DNA of 43,496 nt from Desulfobacteraceae bacterium (GTDB taxonomy: Bacteria > Desulfobacterota > Desulfobacteria > Desulfobacterales > Desulfolunaceae): the NCBI GenBank assembly GCA_013619155.1, contig JABXKT010000024.1:1-43496 (forward strand), written 5' to 3'. This document shows, piece after piece, positions 8,441 through 16,735 of the stretch. Numbering within the stretch: the stretch's first letter is position 1; every line of letters begins with the position of its first letter. Both the position numbers and the translations under genes were made by a program. Under the pieces are notes generated by a model. It worked only from the letters and a program-made list of their open reading frames with translations, was not told where the DNA came from and made no database searches.

Positions 8441-8791
8441 ATGACAGTCACCCGTCCCCTGCCCAATCACGCCACGAATGACTCACCTTTGAAACACGAA
8501 GAGCTCATCCACATGTATGAAGGTGCCATGGCCCACCTTGCCCAGGCCCGGTGTGGCACCCCCGACGAGCAGAAGAGATACATATCCACCGTTGTACAAA
8601 TTCTCATTCACATGAAGGAGAAGGACCCTTCAAACGAGGATGGCACCGATCTCCCCACCCTGTACGCATATATGATCGACCGGCTCTCCATTGCCCACTG
8701 CGGCATGGGCATGGACCCTATCGACGAGGTCAACTGGCTTCTTCAAAATCTAAAAGAGATCTCCAGGGGAAAAAAAGAGCCCCCGCCTTAA
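8441..8791 (+). CDS. FliS-like flagellar chaperone (paralogue)
   Basis: 116 residues, preceded by a good ribosome site (AAGGAG, six bases before ATG). The pattern follows FliS: L-I-H-M-Y-E-G-A near residue 25 (compare LIMLYEG in the second FliS here), a Y-I-S-T-V-V-Q-I-L helix, D-L-P-T-L-Y-A-Y-M-I-D-R-L (compare NLDALYMYMMKRL), and a C-terminal helix VNWLLQNLKEI. FliS binds the C-terminal end of flagellin and keeps it unfolded until export. The product is shorter and more diverged than the fliS at 12511 and sits directly upstream of flagellin. Assignment rests on pattern similarity by eye. Confidence 0.65.
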   Translation: MTVTRPLPNHATNDSPLKHEELIHMYEGAMAHLAQARCGTPDEQKRYISTVVQILIHMKEKDPSNEDGTDLPTLYAYMIDRLSIAHCGMGMDPIDEVNWLLQNLKEISRGKKEPPP

Positions 8792-8809
8792 AAAAATACC
8801 GTTATAAGA

Positions 8810-8841
8810 CCCTTCCCCCCCTTACAAGAGAGGGGGAAGGG
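8810..8841 (+). other. G/C hairpin between the FliS-like gene and fliC
   Basis: CCCTTCCCCC (8810-8819) and GGGGGAAGGG (8832-8841) form a perfect 10-bp stem with a 12-nt loop about 20 bp past the stop codon. There is no T-run, so it is not a canonical terminator; it may stabilise the 3' end or act with Rho. Confidence 0.55.
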
Positions 8842-8916
8842 GAAAAGAGAGCGCCCCCTTCCCTCCCCAGCATCGATTTCCCCGCCATGTTTCAACCATT
8901 CATCGCCATTTTTTTT

Positions 8917-8944
8917 TAAAGAAAATACCGGACACTTCCGATAA
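8917..8944 (+). promoter_or_regulatory. Sigma-28 (FliA) type promoter of fliC
   Basis: TAAA (8917-8920) and TCCGATAA (8937-8944) are separated by 16 bp, close to the sigma-28 consensus TAAA-N15-GCCGATAA. It lies about 150 bp upstream of the flagellin ATG, giving a 5' leader of roughly 145 nt. Late flagellar genes of many bacteria use sigma-28, which fits. Confidence 0.7.
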
Positions 8945-9096
8945 CAGTTTTACATCAACGGGCTGTTAACCTGCACCTTGCACAAGAAAAGCAAATTTTC
9001 TTTAAATAAGGCGAGAGACTCCCTTTGAGCGACACACACCCTGACTTCACGGCACGGATGCCGACCATTGAAAGTTAATTTCACGGAGGAAATCAC

Positions 9097-10743
9097 ATGG
9101 CACTTTCAATCAATACAAACGTTACTTCTCTCACCGCTCAACGCAACCTGGGTAATAGCGCTTCAGGTCTCAACAAATCCTTACAGAGACTCTCTTCGGG
9201 TTTACGAATCAACTCGGCCAAAGATGACGCCGCCGGTCTTGCCATCAGCGACCGCATGACATCCCAGATTCGAGGCCTGAACCAAGCGGTTCGAAACTCC
9301 AATGATGGTATCTCCCTGGCACAAACAGCCGAAGGCGCCCTCCAGGAGACCACCAACGGCCTCCAGAGGATTCGTGAACTCTCCGTTCAGGCCGCCAACG
9401 ACACCAACACCGATGACGACCGTGCCTCCATCCAGCTCGAGATCGGTCAGCTGGTCTCAGAGATCGACCGTATTGCCGAGGCCACCACCTTTAACAACAA
9501 AAATATCCTGGACGGCAGCGCCGGCACCTTCGAGTTCCAGGTCGGTGCCAACGCCAACGAGACCATTGGTGTCGACCTGGTCAACGTCAAGGCCAACGCC
9601 CTCGGCCAACAGCCCGGCATGGTCCAGTCCACGGCCTCTCGCGTCTCCCTCTCCAACGACGCCGCCGATGCGGGTAGCATCGGTATCCAGGAGGGGGCCA
9701 CAGGCAGCACCGTCACCGCCGGTGACATCAGCATCCAGGTGGACGGTGCCTCCAGTGTGGACATCGCCCAGTCCAAATATGGCGGCGACATCACCTCAGC
9801 CTCCAGCGCCGACCTCCAGGACACAAACTCCGCCAACTATGGGGGTGGTAGCGCCAAAGACATTGCCGAGCGCATCAATACAGTCCGCACCATGAGCGAG
9901 GAAGATCCCGGTGAAGGCATGGAGGGGACCAGCCTCCAAGGGGTGTACGCCAAGGCGTCCACAAGCTTTAGCGCCTCCGACATGGATGCCGGCGACTACT
10001 CCGGATCCGTAGCGGCCGACGGCCCCACCAACGTCGGCGTGGGACGTATCGGTAACAACGACCTAACCATCAACGGCGTGGGCGTTGGGCCTGCCGACTT
10101 CAAAGAGAACGATGCCGACGGTAGCCTCACCAATGCCATCAACGCCAAGAGCGCTCTCACCGGAGTCACGGCCAGCGTAGACGAAGAAGGGGAGCTGACC
10201 CTCTCCGCCGACGATGGACGCGACATCGTCATGAACACCACCAACTCCGAGGTGACCAACCTCGTATTCGGCGGGGGCGTCAAGTCCACCTCCTTTGACT
10301 CAAACTTCACCGACCTGCGCGTTACGGGCTCCGTGAGTCTCACGGCCCAGGACACCATCTCTGTCGGGGGTACCAATGCCACCGATGCTGGTTTTGCCAC
10401 CCTTTCCGAGGACAACGTCCAGGCCAAGGGATCCATTGCCAATGCCGATGTCTCCACCATGGAGGCCTCCAACAACACCATTAAATCAGTGGACAGTGCC
10501 ATTCGTCAGGTCGATGATATGCGAGCCAACCTTGGGGCCGTACAGAACCGATTTGATTCTACCATCTCCAACCTCTCCAACGTATCTGAGAACTTAAGTG
10601 CATCGCGGTCCCGTATTCTGGATACCGACTTTGCCTCCGAGACCGCCAACATGACCAAGTTGCAAGTGATGCAACAGGCCGGTACCGCCATGCTCGCCCA
10701 GGCGAATCAGCTGCCCCAGTCTGTTCTCAGCCTCATCGGATAG
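9097..10743 (+). CDS. fliC: Flagellin (filament protein)
   Basis: 548 residues, with GGAGG eight bases upstream of ATG. The N-terminal D0/D1 region (about 1-160) has the standard start MALSINTN, LQRLSSGLRINSAKDDAAG, and the D1 motif LQRIRELSVQAAND (the region recognised by TLR5 in other flagellins). The C-terminal D1/D0 region has NVSENLSASRSRILDTDFA and ends LSLIG. The central 250 residues are rich in Ala, Asp, Gly, Ser and Thr and form the variable surface domain. Subunits are exported by the flagellar type III apparatus and assemble into the filament. It lies between a FliS-like chaperone gene and fliD, and is preceded by a sigma-28 promoter. Confidence 0.97.
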   Translation: MALSINTNVTSLTAQRNLGNSASGLNKSLQRLSSGLRINSAKDDAAGLAISDRMTSQIRGLNQAVRNSNDGISLAQTAEGALQETTNGLQRIRELSVQAANDTNTDDDRASIQLEIGQLVSEIDRIAEATTFNNKNILDGSAGTFEFQVGANANETIGVDLVNVKANALGQQPGMVQSTASRVSLSNDAADAGSIGIQEGATGSTVTAGDISIQVDGASSVDIAQSKYGGDITSASSADLQDTNSANYGGGSAKDIAERINTVRTMSEEDPGEGMEGTSLQGVYAKASTSFSASDMDAGDYSGSVAADGPTNVGVGRIGNNDLTINGVGVGPADFKENDADGSLTNAINAKSALTGVTASVDEEGELTLSADDGRDIVMNTTNSEVTNLVFGGGVKSTSFDSNFTDLRVTGSVSLTAQDTISVGGTNATDAGFATLSEDNVQAKGSIANADVSTMEASNNTIKSVDSAIRQVDDMRANLGAVQNRFDSTISNLSNVSENLSASRSRILDTDFASETANMTKLQVMQQAGTAMLAQANQLPQSVLSLIG

Positions 10744-10865
10744 TAAAGGCGTTTAAGCACCTTAGATCCTTTATATTGGCACCCGTTGATGAATGAGCTC
10801 ACAAGATGAGACAAATCATTTCCCGACGCGTATGCATGCCCATTATAAATGATATGGAAAATGAG

Positions 10866-10911
10866 GTGGGAAGGGGAGATGGCCATGGATACCGCCACCC
10901 CCCCTTCCCAC
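10866..10911 (+). other. Hairpin downstream of fliC
   Basis: GTGGGAAGGGG (10866-10876) and CCCCTTCCCAC (10901-10911) form a perfect 11-bp stem 120 bp past the flagellin stop codon. A second small palindrome, GCACGTGC, follows. No T-run is present, so it may be a stability element or a weak terminator between fliC and fliD. Its arms resemble those of the hairpin at 8810-8841. Confidence 0.5.
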
Positions 10912-11011
10912 GTGCCCTCTTGCACGTGCACTATAAAAAACGCACCCAAAAAGGCACCTGCGGCCACGGGATCTCCTGACCGCTTATGGAGAGCCAACAA
11001 GGAGTAGACAC

Positions 11012-12436
11012 ATGGGAGTTTCGGTGGGTGGCATCGTTTCGGGCATCGATCTCGACAGCATTGTGGATCAGATTACCGAGGTGGAAAAAAGACCCATCAA
11101 GGGGTTGAAGACGAAGAAAGAGGACTATAAAGTACTCATCTCCGCCTACGCCAACCTCTCCAAGGAGCTCTCCGGACTCAGCAACGCGGCACGTTCCATG
11201 CGCTATCCCAGCGCCTTTAACGCCCGCACGGCAATCTCTTCCGCCCCTGAGAGCTACACGGTTTCAGCCGGTACCTTCTCGAGGGAGGGCAGCCACACCT
11301 TAGGGGTCAGCCAACTGGCCACGGGCCAAAATATGGCCAGCGGTCCTTTCGAGGAGGATAAACTCTCCAGCGGCGGAACCCTTACTCTTCAGGTGGGGGA
11401 AAAAGATCCCATGGAGATCACCGTGGGAGCCAACTTCTCCCTCCACGATTTGGCCAACACCATCAACGCCGAAAAAAGAGATATCACAGCCGGAGTCCTC
11501 TTCGACGGTACCCATCATTTTATCACCCTGGCCACCGCTGACACCGGAGAGGAAAATACCATCCGCTTGACGGTCACCGATGATGAAGATGGAGACAACG
11601 ATGACAACTCGGGACTCTCCGCCCTGGTGGCCACAGACGGAGAGAAGGCGTTTTCCATCACCCAGGAGGCTCGAGATTCCATCATCGACATCGATGGCAT
11701 TTCAGAGATTCATCGGTCCTCCAACATCATCGATGATGTCATTAAAGATGTGACCCTAACCCTTACAGATACCACTAAGCCCACAGAGCCCACCACCTTC
11801 TCCGTAAGGGTAGACCAAGGGGCCATCACGGAAAAACTCTCTGCCTTCGTCGAGAGCTACAACACGGTCCTGGACTTCTTCTTCAACAACCAGAAATACA
11901 ACGCCAATGGAGAGAAGCAAGGGACCCTCTTCGGTGACCAGACGGCCAACCGCATCAACGGCTCCCTCACCCGGACCGCAACGGGCACAGTCGCCGGAAA
12001 TGAGAGTTTTAAATATCTCTCGGATATCGGAGTGACCATGAGGCGGGTGAACGATAAGGAGAATCCCGAATATGGCAAGCCATACCTGGAGATTGACTCG
12101 AAAGCCCTCTCCAAAGCCATTGCCGAAAAACCCGATGATCTGAAACAATTTTTTACGAGTATCGATAAGGGGAAAGAGGGATTTGCCGTGCGGATGTGTA
12201 CCTTGATAGAGGGGTTTAACGCCCCCTCTAGCGGTATCATCTCCTCTGGAAGCAAGGGGCTCAGAACAAAAATCGGCACCATCGACAAACAGATCACACG
12301 AATCGACAGCAAGGCGGAACGTTCGGAGGAGAAACTTCGAAAAAAGTTCAACTCACTGGAGAGCTTGCTGGCACAATACAAAGTCACAAGCGACCATTTA
12401 GCCTCTCAGCTTAGCTCCCTGCCAGGGGTAGCATAA
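11012..12436 (+). CDS. fliD: Flagellar filament cap protein FliD
   Basis: 474 residues, with AGGAG upstream of ATG. The N-terminus has the FliD_N signature GGIVSGIDLDSIVDQITEVE, followed by YANLSKELSGL. The C-terminal FliD_C region carries LSDIGVTM-type sequence (about 335) and ends in a heptad-like helix (about 420-470) typical of the leg domain. FliD caps the growing filament and promotes flagellin folding; it is exported through the flagellum. Length fits the family (450-480). It is followed at 74 bp by fliS, the usual fliD-fliS order. Confidence 0.95.
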   Translation: MGVSVGGIVSGIDLDSIVDQITEVEKRPIKGLKTKKEDYKVLISAYANLSKELSGLSNAARSMRYPSAFNARTAISSAPESYTVSAGTFSREGSHTLGVSQLATGQNMASGPFEEDKLSSGGTLTLQVGEKDPMEITVGANFSLHDLANTINAEKRDITAGVLFDGTHHFITLATADTGEENTIRLTVTDDEDGDNDDNSGLSALVATDGEKAFSITQEARDSIIDIDGISEIHRSSNIIDDVIKDVTLTLTDTTKPTEPTTFSVRVDQGAITEKLSAFVESYNTVLDFFFNNQKYNANGEKQGTLFGDQTANRINGSLTRTATGTVAGNESFKYLSDIGVTMRRVNDKENPEYGKPYLEIDSKALSKAIAEKPDDLKQFFTSIDKGKEGFAVRMCTLIEGFNAPSSGIISSGSKGLRTKIGTIDKQITRIDSKAERSEEKLRKKFNSLESLLAQYKVTSDHLASQLSSLPGVA

Positions 12437-12452
12437 ACCAGCCGAGTAGATT

Positions 12453-12485
12453 CGGAAAAAAAGAGGCCGAAGCGCCCTTTTTCCG
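12453..12485 (+). terminator. Possible attenuator between fliD and fliS
   Basis: CGGAAAAA and TTTTTCCG arms enclose a GC-containing loop. The run of five T is part of the second arm, so it could act as a weak terminator or as a translational element just before the fliS ribosome site. The call is tentative. Confidence 0.35.
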
Positions 12486-12510
12486 CCACAGTTGAAGGAG
12501 TTTATACCCT

Positions 12511-12948
12511 ATGACACCCATGAATTACAATGCGTACGCCGCATCGGCCCCCCGGGAAGACCTTCCCAAAGACCGTATCCTCATCATGCTCTACGAAGGG
12601 TCCATCAAATTTATCCACTTGGCCATTCGGGGCATCGACGAAAAACGCCCGGAGTTCAAAGGAAAATACATATCCAAGGTCCTGGCCATCCTCACCGAGC
12701 TCACCGCCGCCCTGGACAGGGATCGAGGTGGAGAGATCGCCACGAACCTAGACGCCCTCTACATGTATATGATGAAGCGACTCACCGAGGCCAATATAAA
12801 AAATAGCACAGAGCCCCTCGTTGAGGTGGAAGAGATTCTCACCCAACTCAAAGAGGGCTTCTCCGAGGCGTCACGAATTCGTCGGCAACCGGCAACACGC
12901 CGACCCGAAAACCCACGGGGACATCAAAGTGTCTGTCTTGCCGTCTAA
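12511..12948 (+). CDS. fliS: Flagellar export chaperone FliS
   Basis: 145 residues, with AAGGAG ten bases before ATG. Family features: NAYAASAPREDL at the start, ILIMLYEGSIKFI (about 25-37), GKYISKVLAILTELTAALD, and NLDALYMYMMKRLTEANI. FliS binds the flagellin C-terminus in the cytoplasm. The last 30 residues (Arg/Pro-rich) are an extension beyond the usual end near EGFSEAS, and overlap the start of the next gene in another frame. The classical position directly after fliD supports the call. Confidence 0.95.
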   Translation: MTPMNYNAYAASAPREDLPKDRILIMLYEGSIKFIHLAIRGIDEKRPEFKGKYISKVLAILTELTAALDRDRGGEIATNLDALYMYMMKRLTEANIKNSTEPLVEVEEILTQLKEGFSEASRIRRQPATRRPENPRGHQSVCLAV

Positions 12949-13243
12949 TCACACAGCAGAGGTTCTGCTCGCCATGGAGGCACTGCTGGATGAGGCAAAA
13001 TCCACCTTGAATTTTGCGGAACCGGAGGCTATCGTGGCCATGGCCCGGCATCAGGCAACACTTCTAAAAAGACTCGAGGAGTGCCCGAGGTCACCGGAGA
13101 GTGCCCCTCTCCTTAAAAGGGCCCTTAAAAAAAGCCGCCATCTCGCCCTGTGCATCGAAGCGGAAATGGATACCATTCGTGCGCTCCTCACGGCATCTGC
13201 AAACAAAAAACGCATCACAGGAGCCTACGCCGCCCCCTATTAA
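12929..13243 (+). CDS. Small helical protein, probable FlgN/FliT-type chaperone
   Basis: 104 residues if started at GTG 12929, overlapping the end of fliS by about 20 bases. A GGGGA stretch lies upstream. The same frame is open further back to 12821, but those codons overlap the conserved part of fliS and are probably not used. The product is almost wholly helical, with EVLLAMEALLDEAKS, an ARHQATLLKRLEE helix and a C-terminal stretch ending ITGAYAAPY, reminiscent of FlgN/FliT, which bind hook-filament junction or cap proteins. FliT normally follows FliS, so position supports this. Sequence similarity is weak and the family is not proved. Confidence 0.55.
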   Translation: MSVLPSNHTAEVLLAMEALLDEAKSTLNFAEPEAIVAMARHQATLLKRLEECPRSPESAPLLKRALKKSRHLALCIEAEMDTIRALLTASANKKRITGAYAAPY

Positions 13244-13256
13244 CCGCCGAAACAAC

Positions 13257-13293
13257 TCAAGGAGAGGGCCCTTTTTTTTCGCCTCCTCCTTGA
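13257..13293 (+). terminator. Possible terminator after the fliD-fliS unit
   Basis: TCAAGGAG (13257-13264) and CTCCTTGA (13286-13293) form an 8-bp stem whose loop contains a run of eight T, and TCTTTTC follows. It lies just past the FlgN/FliT-like gene and before flaG. The strength is uncertain because the T-run is inside the loop. Confidence 0.45.
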
Positions 13294-13409
13294 TCTTTTC
13301 GGTCCATACAATAAAACCCGTGTGATAATCGCAAATCGTTACACATGGCAAGGCCAATGAAGAACGCCTATCCCGTGCGACGCCTACTTTAAAAAAAAGA
13401 GAGATCATC

Positions 13410-13817
13410 ATGATGCAGCCCCTACCCCATATCCAACCCCTCATCACACCTCGGCGTGAGGGCCTCCCCGCCACAAAGCCGATCCCGACGGCCACCAGCT
13501 CGGAGTCATCATGTGAAAATCAAAAAAAAGCCGAAGGGCGGTATAAAAAGGAGCCTTTTGAACCCCAGCCGAAAAAAAAGTCCCCCTTAGAGGCTCCCCT
13601 CTCCCAGGACACCCTGGATGAGATCTCAAGGGATCTTGAAACCCTCCATGCCGTGGGCTTAAATTTCACCAAACATGAGGGAACCGGTCGCACCATGGTA
13701 CGCATCACAAACCGGGACACCGAAGAGGTGATTCGAGAAATTCCGGTGAAGCAGGTCTTGGACCTTGCCGCTAAAATTGAAGAGATGGTGGGGATACTCT
13801 TCGACGAAAAAGTATAG
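13410..13817 (+). CDS. flaG: FlaG family flagellar protein
   Basis: 135 residues. The C-terminal half has the FlaG signature: LNFTKHEGTGRTMVRI, DTEEVIREIPVKQVLDL, and the end KIEEMVGILFDEKV. The N-terminal 65 residues are Pro/Lys/Ser-rich and look disordered, as is usual for FlaG. The protein influences filament length in polar flagella; its molecular role is not settled. Two adjacent ATG codons are possible starts. It lies last in the flagellar cluster, 166 bp after the FlgN/FliT-like gene and past a possible terminator. Confidence 0.9.
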   Translation: MMQPLPHIQPLITPRREGLPATKPIPTATSSESSCENQKKAEGRYKKEPFEPQPKKKSPLEAPLSQDTLDEISRDLETLHAVGLNFTKHEGTGRTMVRITNRDTEEVIREIPVKQVLDLAAKIEEMVGILFDEKV

Positions 13818-14189
13818 ACGAGGGTTAAAATAGATCGCTGAACAGGGTCCGACATCTTAGAAAACGGGTAAAAAAGAGCCCCCTTCCATGCCCCACCCTG
13901 GCCCCTTGGGCTGAAAAAATCGCAGACGATATAGCGAAGACGAAAACCCTTAAAAAAAATTCGCACATCTCTCTTCGAACACAGGGCAAAGGCCCTGTAA
14001 AGCGCCCTTTTATATCCAAAAAGCAACGTCTCATCCCAAGAATATCGCCAAAAAAATGTCTGCCGACGTCAAGGGTGGCAAAACCACTTATGTATTAAGA
14101 ACTGTTTGTCAAAATTACTTGATTACCATTCTTTTTCAGCTAGACTCGCATCGAAAACAAAACATCGCGTCATTGGGGGATGCCTCACC

Positions 14190-14310
14190 GCGCCTCTTTT
14201 TCCCAAAAGCGTCGCAAAAATTTTTCGATAATAGGAACACCTGCCTCTAAGACGTTTTCTGTAGAGAATATGAGTGCCAAGGATACAGCCCTTGGCCGGG
14301 CGTGTTGATT
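14190..14310. repeat. Mosaic repeat fragment, copy R7a
   Basis: The stretch with CCTCTTTTTCCCAAAAGCGTCGCAAAA (split here as CCTCTTTTTC and AAAAGCGTCGC) and the later GCCAAGG/CCCTTGGC hairpin (about 14276-14296) have counterparts at 31745-31785 and 31889-31910, in the same order. This is shared sequence by eye, diverged in between. Confidence 0.5.
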
Positions 14311-14479
14311 TAATCGGAAAAACGTCTATTTTAGCCGTTTGCACTCCAAATATATGGCCATCACTGTTTATAAAAATTAGAGATACGGCGGGTCCTACCC
14401 ACCCGAATTACTTAGGGATCTGACAAAAAATAAGCATCCGAATTTCACAAGAATAGCGCTATGATTTGGCCCGAGGAAC

Positions 14480-14552
14480 GAGGGGCAAAGCGCAGCGGTC
14501 ACCCGCTTTCGAGGTGGCTCACCTCGCCGCCGGAGGCATCGCTGAATCCTTA
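14480..14552. repeat. Mosaic repeat fragment, copy R7b
   Basis: AGCGG/CCGCT and GAGGTG-GCT-CACCTC hairpins are followed by the terminal motif GCCGCCGGAGGC and then ATCGCTGAATCC. The same end motif (GGAGGCxTACGCTGA) closes the copies at 36.99 and 40.83 kb. Confidence 0.6.
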
Positions 14553-14653
14553 CATACATACTGTCTAAAATTCGATGCAGGCAAAAAAAGCAAAGGGGGG
14601 AGACAATCACCGTAAAGAGGTGGGATGCGTGATACGGAAAAAAAGATGCGTCT

Positions 14654-15349
14654 TTATACCAGGGGGTATCGGGGCAGGAAGAGGGCGGCCAGGGAGAGGT
14701 CATCGGGGGTGGTGATTTTTATATTGCACCGGCTGCCGGTGACCACATGAATAGGATGCCCCAAGCGCTCCACAAGGGAGGCATCATCGGTCCCGAATAC
14801 CTTTGCCTTAGCGGCACTCCCATGGGCTCGGCGCAAGAGATCAGCCTCAAACACCTGGGGCGTCTGGGCCATCCAGATGCCTTCTCGGGAGAGGGTCCCG
14901 GTGATGATATCGCCATCCACTCTTTTCAGGGTTTCGAAGGCGGGAACGGCCAGGATGGCGGCCCCTTTTTTTTCAGCTGCGGCGAGGACACGGGCCATCT
15001 CTTCCGAGGAGACAAAGGGGCGTACGCCGTCATGAACGGCAATAAGCCCTTGAAAATCGTCACCCAAAGTATCCAAGGCGTTGGATACCGATATCTGCCT
15101 CTCGTCCCCCCCAGCAGCAAGTTCCACGCGATATCCAGAGGCAAGGGTGCCAAGGAGCTGGCCTTGGATATAGACAAAATCTTCGGGAGGGGCTGCAAGG
15201 ATCACACGGTCAAAGGAGGGGCACGCCAAGAAGCGGCGTAAGGTATGAAGGAGAATCGGGGTGCCGGCAAGGTCGAGATACTGCTTCCGCATGGAGGCTC
15301 CCATACGACGGCCCTTGCCTCCGGCAACAATGATGGCTGCGATACTCAT
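14654..15349 (-). CDS. ispD: 2-C-methyl-D-erythritol 4-phosphate cytidylyltransferase
   Basis: 231 residues; couples CTP and methylerythritol phosphate in the non-mevalonate isoprenoid pathway. Motifs: the nucleotide-binding loop AAIIVAGGKGRRMG at the N-terminus with RKQYLDL, VHDGVRPFV (about residue 104), TDDASLVE, and KITTPDDLSLA at the C-terminus. Length matches the family (225-240). The start is ATG at the normal distance from the loop. IspF, often fused or adjacent, is not seen here. The upstream gene on the same strand ends only 75 bp away, so the two may be cotranscribed. Confidence 0.95.
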   Translation of the reverse strand: MSIAAIIVAGGKGRRMGASMRKQYLDLAGTPILLHTLRRFLACPSFDRVILAAPPEDFVYIQGQLLGTLASGYRVELAAGGDERQISVSNALDTLGDDFQGLIAVHDGVRPFVSSEEMARVLAAAEKKGAAILAVPAFETLKRVDGDIITGTLSREGIWMAQTPQVFEADLLRRAHGSAAKAKVFGTDDASLVERLGHPIHVVTGSRCNIKITTPDDLSLAALFLPRYPLV

Positions 15350-15424
15350 AAAGGGATAAAACTCGCTTTATATAAAGAGACCCTTTCACCATCCCTTCCT
15401 GCCAGAGAAAGCATAAAGGAGCTA

Positions 15425-16735
15425 TTATTTAAGATATTTAAGCTCTCGCGGTAAGGCGAGACCCTTGCCCATAGAATCTTCGGCATAGTTCACAGAGGCG
15501 AGAATTTCAATATCGGCCAGAGCCCGGGTATCTCCCTCGAAGATGACTCGAGTCACCTCCTCTTTCTGGATCTTCCCGCCAGCCCACTGGATATCCAGTA
15601 CGCTGCTGGCATCGAAGCGGTCGCCATTGACCACCAGCTCCACCTCACCCCCATAATTTTGAACGATTTTGGCTACCATGAGACTGGGCCTGGAGTGAAA
15701 GCCCCGTGTCTCAGGAATGCCCACGGTGATACTGCCCCGCTCGATGTTCTCGTTCAACACCTCCTTGGCCAGACGTCTTCCGCAACTCATAAAATGGCAG
15801 GCGTAAAAGAGACCATAGTTGATGGTGCGATCCAGAAGCTCATCCGGATCGACAATCGTCCCCAACCCACGCCGGACCTCACGGTAGGTCTGGATGGTAC
15901 CCACCTCATTGAGATGACGCTCGTAGAAGTGAAGCAAGCGCCCCTGCACCTCCAGAATATGAAGGACCACGGAGAAGTGGGCTCTTAGCTGTTTCAGCTT
16001 TCGATTGCCGTAACGAAATCCGCCTTGAATCACATAAGAGTCAAACGAGGACTGAAGGTTATGCACCACCATCTCAAAGCCACGAATCTCGACCTCATTG
16101 ACCTTGGCGGGCACCATCTCTCGAATCGCCGCCAGGGGCTGGACCTCATAGAAGGTAAAGGGGGCAAAAAGCTTGGCGATGTTTAAAAATTCACTGGCGA
16201 TCTTAACGATATGTTTTCGCTGATCATGTCCGGCATCGTCATCGATATCGTAGTCCAGCATCTCCCCTGAAATCACACCGGGAAAATTGATCTGGTCGTA
16301 TCCACCCTCGGGAATGCGGATATTGAGCCGCCGAGCCTCTTCGAGGACGGCTGGTACCGCTTTTCTCAGGGCATTATTTAAAAAATCGAGGGTTTTCTGC
16401 CCCTCATTTTCAAAATCAGCGGAGTCGGGAAGGTCATAAAAGGGGATACGATTGGCGATATGGCGTTGGGAGTAGCAGCTGATACTGATATGATAGACGA
16501 GGGAGGTTAACTCTCGATAGTAGAACCAGTCTCGGTTATTTTTGGCACCGTGAAGGTCTAAAAAATCTTCCAGAAGGTGGCTGCCAGCCCTGAGGCGGGA
16601 GTAGAGCTTTTTGGTAAACGGGTTCTCATCCTGGTCAAACCTGGCAATATAGACACAGGCCTTGAGAAAGTCGTGGGAATATATCCTCACCTTCTCTTTA
16701 AAGGTAATGGGACATGCCGTCTGTTTATCTGCCAT
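15425..16735 (-). CDS. Large protein with C-terminal HPr-like domain
   Basis: 436 residues from the preferred ATG at 16735; a longer frame to 16900 lacks features. Residues 335-412 match the HPr phosphocarrier fold: RGFHSRPS at 344-351, with the phosphorylatable His at 347 in the G-x-H-x-R-P context, then VELVVNGDRFDASSVLDI and a final helix containing ADIEIL. Residues 1-330 are a mostly helical region I do not recognise, with several aromatic-rich patches. HPr accepts phosphate from enzyme I in the PTS; whether His347 is phosphorylated is unknown. No PTS enzyme lies nearby. No membrane segment or signal peptide is visible. The ribosome site is weak. Confidence 0.75.
   Translation of the reverse strand: MADKQTACPITFKEKVRIYSHDFLKACVYIARFDQDENPFTKKLYSRLRAGSHLLEDFLDLHGAKNNRDWFYYRELTSLVYHISISCYSQRHIANRIPFYDLPDSADFENEGQKTLDFLNNALRKAVPAVLEEARRLNIRIPEGGYDQINFPGVISGEMLDYDIDDDAGHDQRKHIVKIASEFLNIAKLFAPFTFYEVQPLAAIREMVPAKVNEVEIRGFEMVVHNLQSSFDSYVIQGGFRYGNRKLKQLRAHFSVVLHILEVQGRLLHFYERHLNEVGTIQTYREVRRGLGTIVDPDELLDRTINYGLFYACHFMSCGRRLAKEVLNENIERGSITVGIPETRGFHSRPSLMVAKIVQNYGGEVELVVNGDRFDASSVLDIQWAGGKIQKEEVTRVIFEGDTRALADIEILASVNYAEDSMGKGLALPRELKYLK

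Larger units (their letters stand above)
13818..14653. other. Long intergenic region between convergent flaG and ispD
   Basis: No supported gene in about 835 bp. Near 13982-13997, CAGGGC and GCCCTG form a small hairpin with TTTT a little downstream on the plus strand, a weak candidate for a flaG terminator. On the minus strand, a short AGCCC/GGGCT hairpin (13877-13912) is followed by six T and could end a transcript from ispD. At 14190-14310 and 14480-14550 are fragments of the mosaic repeat, listed separately. Confidence 0.5.

Noticed and set aside
8961..8974. Possible sigma-54 promoter (GGC...TGCA with correct GG-to-GC spacing) upstream of fliC
   Set aside because: Only the GG and GC dinucleotides fit; the rest is poor, and the sigma-28 site at 8917-8944 is far better.
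14056..14250. 64-codon plus-strand open frame after flaG
   Set aside because: No ribosome site and it runs through a repeat fragment; composition is not coding-like.
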